The notes under the pieces: model-generated | Seen by the model: the letters and a program-made list of their open reading frames with translations, nothing else | Told to the model about the DNA's origin: nothing | The model's database searches: none | DNA from: WTFV01 sp965200895 | Lineage (GTDB): Bacteria > Acidobacteriota > Vicinamibacteria > Vicinamibacterales > UBA8438 | Direction: 5' to 3' | Assembly: GCA_965200895.1 (NCBI GenBank) | Contig: CBDAVM010000001.1 | Span: 1,116,001-1,180,000, forward strand | DNA: 64,000 bases | Shown here: piece by piece, positions 60,165 to 64,000 of the stretch | Position numbering within the stretch: the stretch's first letter is position 1 | Layout: each line of letters opens with the position of its first letter | Position numbers and translations under genes: made by a program

Positions 60165-61949
60165 ATGCCAATTCGCTTGACGATCGCCGGCGCGTTGCTC
60201 CGTCCCGGCTCGCGCCTCGCCCTTGTGGCCATCCTTCTCGCACCGGCGCCGGCCGCCGCCCAGGCGAACGCTGCGGCCGAGTTCGTGCCGGTGACCGACG
60301 CGATGCTCCAGGACCCGGCCCCCGGCGACTGGCTGACCTGGCGCCGGACGCTGGACGGCTGGGCCTACAGCCCGCTGCGACAGATCGACCGGGACAACGT
60401 CGGTGATCTGCGCATGGTCTGGACGCGCGCGCTCGCGCCGGGGCGCCAGGAGGGCACGCCGCTGGCGTACGACGGCGTCCTCTACATGCCGCAGGCGAGC
60501 GACGTCATTGAGGCGATCGACGCGGCGACCGGCGACCTGATCTGGGCGCACCGGCGCGACCTGCCCGAGGACGTGTACGAGCATGTCGGCGGCAACTCGC
60601 GCAACAACCGCAACATCGCGATCTACGACCGGTTCATCATCAACACCAGCGACGACAGCTACGTGTTCGGCCTCGACGCCACGACCGGCGCGATCGCCTG
60701 GGAAACGCGGATCTTCGACTACCGGGAGACCCCGGCCGGGCACAGCTCGGGACCGATCATCGCCGACGGCAAGGTGATCTCCGGCCGGAGCTGCCGGCCG
60801 CGCGGCGGTCCCGAATCGTGCGTCATCATCGCGCACGACGCGCTCACCGGCGCGGAGCTGTGGCGACGACGGACGGTTCCGGCTCCCGGCGAGCCGGGCG
60901 ACGAGACCTGGGGCGGCGTGCCGTATGCGCAGCGGGTCCACGTCGGCACGTGGATGCCGGCCAGCTACGACCCCGAACTGCGCCTCATCTACCAGGGGAC
61001 GTCGGTCACCTCGCCCGCTCCCAAGTTCCTGCTCGGCGGCGTCGAGAACACGCACCTGTACCACAACTCGACGCTGGCCCTCGACGTCGATACCGGTGAG
61101 ATCCGCTGGCACTACCAGCACATGAACGACCACTGGGACCTGGATCATCCCTTCGAGCGCATCCTGCTCGACACCGCGGTCGCGCCCGACCCGGACGCCG
61201 TGCGCTGGATCAACCCGCGCATCCGGCCGGGCGAGGTCCGCAAGGTGATGACCGGCATCCCGGGCAAGACGGGCCTCGTCTACACCCTCGATCGCGAGAC
61301 GGGCGAGTTCCTGTGGGCCACGCCCACCATCGCCCAGAACGTGATCAGCCACATCGACGGGGCGACCGGCGCGGTGACCGAGAACGCCGAGGTGATCTTC
61401 ACCGCCGAGGGGCAGCAGGTCCTCGCCTGCCCCAACATGCACGGCGGCAAGGACTGGGAGGCCGGCGCCTACAGCCCGCTCACCAACACCATGTACATGC
61501 CGTTGCGCAACATGTGCCAGCGCCTGCTGGCGACGACCTCGCCCGACGCCTCGCACCGCATCTACGCCCTCGCCGTCCGCCACGAGCTGGCGCCCGGCAC
61601 CGATCGGCTCGGCACGGTCTACGCCATCTCTGCGGAAACCGGCGAAACCAGGTGGCTGCACCAGCAGCGCGCCGCGACCCTGTCGCTCGTCGCCACCGGC
61701 GGCGGCCTCGTCTTCGGCGGCGACGCGAACGGCCGCTTCCGCGCCTTCGATCAGGAGACCGGCGAGGTGTTGTGGGCGATCAACCTCGGCTCGCCCGTCT
61801 CCGGCTTCCCCATCAGCTACGCGGTCGACGGCCGCCAGTACGTCGCAGTGGGCACCGGCCCGGCCGCGACCACGGCGAGCTTCCTGCAGTTGACGCCCGA
61901 GCTGCGCCCGAGCAACGGGAACAACCTGTTCGTGTTCGCCCTTCCGTGA
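60165..61949 (+). CDS. PQQ-type quinoprotein dehydrogenase
   Basis: This secreted 594-residue quinoprotein has a long signal region (MPIRLTIAGALLRPGSRLALVAILLAPAPAAAQ). It is the closest relative of the gene at 51957: DWLTWRRTLDGWAYSPLRQI, IDAATGDLIWAHR, LALDVDTGEIRWHYQHMNDHWDLDHPF, GIPGKTGLVYTLDRETGEFLWA and FDQETGEVLWAINLG. The ending is LFVFALP. The shared Cys positions (GRSCRPRGGPESCVIIAHD) may form a disulfide. It starts 36 bp after the natural end of the cupredoxin fusion, so the two are probably in one operon. No heme site is present. Confidence 0.92.
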   Translation: MPIRLTIAGALLRPGSRLALVAILLAPAPAAAQANAAAEFVPVTDAMLQDPAPGDWLTWRRTLDGWAYSPLRQIDRDNVGDLRMVWTRALAPGRQEGTPLAYDGVLYMPQASDVIEAIDAATGDLIWAHRRDLPEDVYEHVGGNSRNNRNIAIYDRFIINTSDDSYVFGLDATTGAIAWETRIFDYRETPAGHSSGPIIADGKVISGRSCRPRGGPESCVIIAHDALTGAELWRRRTVPAPGEPGDETWGGVPYAQRVHVGTWMPASYDPELRLIYQGTSVTSPAPKFLLGGVENTHLYHNSTLALDVDTGEIRWHYQHMNDHWDLDHPFERILLDTAVAPDPDAVRWINPRIRPGEVRKVMTGIPGKTGLVYTLDRETGEFLWATPTIAQNVISHIDGATGAVTENAEVIFTAEGQQVLACPNMHGGKDWEAGAYSPLTNTMYMPLRNMCQRLLATTSPDASHRIYALAVRHELAPGTDRLGTVYAISAETGETRWLHQQRAATLSLVATGGGLVFGGDANGRFRAFDQETGEVLWAINLGSPVSGFPISYAVDGRQYVAVGTGPAATTASFLQLTPELRPSNGNNLFVFALP

Positions 61950-62026
61950 CACCTGAGGCTGGGCATACCGCCGTGGCCTGCGCGCTGGGGGAACAACCTG
62001 TTTGTGTTCGTCCTTCCGTGACACCT
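61917..62026. repeat. imperfect repeat of the end of the PQQ dehydrogenase gene
   Basis: Bases 61917-61954 (last codons, TGA and five bases beyond) recur at 61989-62026 with two mismatches (both C to T). The copy is non-functional and 72 bp away. It may be the scar of a lost paralogue or a local duplication. Confidence 0.85.
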
Positions 62027-62330
62027 CCGGACAGAACGGGGCAGCGCCCGGCGGCCCGGTCCCTGTACCGGGGTGAGCGCCAGTGCGCCTGCGGTCCGGC
62101 CGCCCGCCGGCGTGACGCCTGTGTTCGGAAGACCGCGATCGGGTTGAGAGGTGAGCCCGTGCCGCCCTCGACCGGGGATCCGACGCGGCATGATGCCTCA
62201 CCACCCGTCCCGCCAGCGCCAGCGCCCCGAAACGCCCCGCGGGCTCGGCGTTTCGGCCCATCCCCCCCACTCCATGACCTTGCGACTCCAGCACTTCGCT
62301 TCGCTGCGTTCTGCGGCGCAAGTTCCTAGA
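62027..62330. other. 304-bp stretch without a recognised gene
   Basis: It is GC-rich and lies between the duplicated PQQ gene end and the glycosyltransferase start. The open frames here look like shadows. No clear promoter or RNA was seen. Confidence 0.5.
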
Positions 62331-63620
62331 ATGCAGCACGTGCGCCGCTGGTTGCGAAGGGTCTTGCGCGTGGTGCCGGACGCGCCTGCGCGCCGCCGCA
62401 CTCCCGAGTGTTCCGGGACGGCCCGCGGGTGGTTGCGGTGGGTGCTCGACTCGACGCTCGATCCGAACCCCGGCGGACGCCTGAAGGTCGCCGTCGACAT
62501 CAATCCCTTCTGGGAGCCGCTTACGGGGGTCGGCCGGTACCTGCACGAGATTCTGGTCCACCTCGCCGACGCGGACGGGCTGCGACTGCGGCTCTACGGA
62601 CCGACCCTGTTTCCCGATCCGGACGGTCCCGAACCGGTCGTGAGGGCGCCGACCGGTTCCGCGATCGAGCTGGTCGCCCACCCGCTGCCGACCTGGATCC
62701 CACGCCGGCTGCGGCGGCGGTTGCTGCGCGTGGTCGAGCCGCTGCTGTTCGCCCTCCAGGGCAACGATGTGCTCTTCGCGCCCAACTTCGTGCTGCGGCC
62801 GAAGTTCCGACTGGCGCCGGGCGCCGTCGTGGTGACCGTTCACGACCTGGCGTTCCGACGGCTGCCCTGGACCGTGGCGGACGACACGCGGGCCGAACTG
62901 GAATGGGGCATGGACCGTACGCTGGCGCGCGCCAGCGAAGTGCTCACCGTGTCACGGGCGGTGCGCGACGAGCTGCTGGCGGTCGAACCGCTCGATCCGG
63001 CACGGGTCACCGCGATTCCCCACGGCCCGGGCCACCTCGCGGGTCGGTCCGGCGCACTGCCCCCGGACGCCCCCGAACGCTACGTGCTGCACGTCGGCAC
63101 CATCGAGCCGCGCAAGAACATCGGTCTGCTGATCGCGGTGTGGGAGGCGTGGGTCACGGAGGATCCCGCCGCGCCGATCCTCCTGCTGTGCGGCCGGCGC
63201 GGATGGAAGAGCGACGCGCTGCATCGGTCGCTGGCGCGCGCCCGCGCGGCCGGCTGGGTACACCACCCCGGCTACGTCGACGATGCCCGGCTGGCTGCGC
63301 TCTATCGGCATGCTCTGGCGGTCGCCTGTCCGTCGCTCTACGAGGGGTTCGGCCTGCCGCTGGCCGAGGCCATGGCGGCCGGCGTCCCGGTCGTGGCCAG
63401 CGACATCCCGGTGTTCCGGGAGGTTGCCGGCGAGGCCGCGCTGTTCGTACCGGCCGACGACGCTGCGGGCTGGAAGGCGGCCCTGGCGGTGCTGACGGCC
63501 GATCCGGGGCTGCGCGCGCGTCTGGGGGCGCTCGGGAGGGAACGCGCCCGAGCGTTCGACTGGTCGACGGCGGCCGCCCGGACGCGGGCGGTGCTGCAAC
63601 GAGCCGCCCGGAACCCCTGA
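62331..63620 (+). CDS. GT4-family (GT-B) glycosyltransferase
   Basis: This is a 429-residue retaining glycosyltransferase with a GT-B fold. The N-terminal domain starts KVAVDINPFWEPLTGVGRYLHEIL (acceptor side), with VVTVHDLAFRRLPW. The C-terminal domain has YVLHVGTIEPRKNIGLLIAVWE and the nucleotide-sugar motif CPSLYEGFGLPLAEAMAAGVPVVASDIPVFREV (E-x7-E). Such enzymes build surface polysaccharides. The ATG at 62331 is the first plausible start; a basic leader of about 50 residues precedes the core, so a later start is possible. No other polysaccharide genes are adjacent. Confidence 0.85.
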   Translation: MQHVRRWLRRVLRVVPDAPARRRTPECSGTARGWLRWVLDSTLDPNPGGRLKVAVDINPFWEPLTGVGRYLHEILVHLADADGLRLRLYGPTLFPDPDGPEPVVRAPTGSAIELVAHPLPTWIPRRLRRRLLRVVEPLLFALQGNDVLFAPNFVLRPKFRLAPGAVVVTVHDLAFRRLPWTVADDTRAELEWGMDRTLARASEVLTVSRAVRDELLAVEPLDPARVTAIPHGPGHLAGRSGALPPDAPERYVLHVGTIEPRKNIGLLIAVWEAWVTEDPAAPILLLCGRRGWKSDALHRSLARARAAGWVHHPGYVDDARLAALYRHALAVACPSLYEGFGLPLAEAMAAGVPVVASDIPVFREVAGEAALFVPADDAAGWKAALAVLTADPGLRARLGALGRERARAFDWSTAAARTRAVLQRAARNP

Positions 63621-63787
63621 TCGCCGGTCGCGAAGGGGCAATGCGGGCAGTGGCCATGGTTGCAGGGCGAAAGGGAGTTCGGGGCGGTCCACTCGTCGCG
63701 CCTGTAGTATTGGGAGCGTCGGCGACCGCGTGATTTCGCGTTGCACGACAACGGCGCCGTACCCCGAACTCGAGGAGGAGGTCACTC

Positions 63788-64000
63788 GTGAAACTGCATC
63801 ATCTGGCGCTTGCGCTGTGTGTTTCGGCACTCGTACCGGCGACTGCACCGGCCCAGCAGGACGAGTTCACGCCGCAGGAAGTGACGCGCGAGGACATCCC
63901 GCCCGGCATCCACGAGGATTCCTGGGCGCGGCTGCCGCAGATCACCCGCGAGTCGCTCGACGCCGACGGCCAGCGGGCGTACGACGTCATCGTGAACCCG
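63788..64000 (+). CDS. probable secreted carboxymuconolactone-decarboxylase-like protein (5' part)
   Basis: The first 71 residues are in the window, starting with GTG 63788 behind GAGGAGGAGG. A signal peptide (MKLHHLALALCVSALVPATAPAQ) is followed by DSWARLPQITRESLDADGQRAYDVIVNP. This resembles the N-terminal SRLPxxxRxxLDxxGxRxYDxIV of AhpD-like carboxymuconolactone decarboxylase family proteins, which are frequent in Acidobacteriota. The CxxC or catalytic core is outside the window, so the call rests on the N-terminus. Confidence 0.5.
   Translation, partial: MKLHHLALALCVSALVPATAPAQQDEFTPQEVTREDIPPGIHEDSWARLPQITRESLDADGQRAYDVIVNP

Noticed and set aside
1..64000. CRISPR arrays, rRNA and tRNA genes
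   Set aside because: No regularly spaced repeat series with unique spacers and no cloverleaf or rRNA-like conserved blocks were recognised on reading; the direct repeats present are pairs only.

Overview
The window is 64 kb of very GC-rich bacterial DNA. Six genes for secreted PQQ-type quinoprotein dehydrogenases, a CBM9/DUF5916 outer-membrane protein, split-alpha transhydrogenase genes and many toxin-antitoxin modules suggest an uncultured Acidobacteriota (Vicinamibacteria-like) genome. That placement is inferred from gene content and was not tested with a marker gene. I saw no rRNA, tRNA or CRISPR array.

Layout. 1-6.5 kb: the end of a PQQ dehydrogenase, Fpg/MutM, a PhnB-like VOC protein, an unknown protein with an internal repeat, and a NasA-type molybdoenzyme. 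6.5-19 kb: a DmsC-like membrane anchor split by the first of two nearly identical 2.42-kb IS4-type insertion sequences. Between the two IS copies lie a double-domain ThyX, a GAF-glucan phosphorylase fusion and a sugar-nucleotide pyrophosphorylase. The second IS copy has a 1-bp frameshift and abuts a beheaded fatty-acid desaturase. 19-29 kb: a plus-strand run of desaturase, RND pump, HlyD-like adaptor and two NHLM-type ABC transporters, which resembles a RiPP/microcin exporter. Desaturase, RND and peptidase-ABC genes all carry disabling mutations. 29-34.3 kb, minus strand: an FAD oxidoreductase, two CaiB/BaiF CoA-transferases and a sigma-region-2-like protein with an unknown C-terminal half. 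34.5-44 kb: VapBC, a CBM9/DUF5916 protein, MsrB, a TVP38 protein, an ATPase lying between a fragment and a full copy of an Fpg/Nei gene, a diheme cytochrome c, and a methyltransferase flanked by 28-bp direct repeats. 44-49 kb: pntA1-pntA2-pntB translationally coupled to a PQQ dehydrogenase. 49-64 kb: an esterase, a hexapeptide-repeat protein, four more PQQ dehydrogenases (one with a C-terminal cupredoxin), MntA/HepT, a second VapBC, a glycosyltransferase and the start of a probable carboxymuconolactone-decarboxylase-like gene.

How it works together. The quinoproteins, diheme cytochrome, cupredoxin domain and transhydrogenase point to an aerobic periplasmic oxidation lifestyle. In the PQQ dehydrogenase-pnt operon, periplasmic oxidation and NADPH supply are probably co-expressed. 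The region from 17.9 to 24.4 kb looks like a decaying export locus. IS activity removed the 5' side of its first gene, and no precursor peptide is recognisable.

The most unusual items are: an IS transposase with a DruA-like (DUF4338) N-terminal domain; an insertion into dmsC that reconstructs exactly if CTAG is the duplicated target; a GAF domain fused to glycogen phosphorylase; the exporter without a precursor; and many short direct repeats that duplicate starts, ends or pieces of neighbouring genes.
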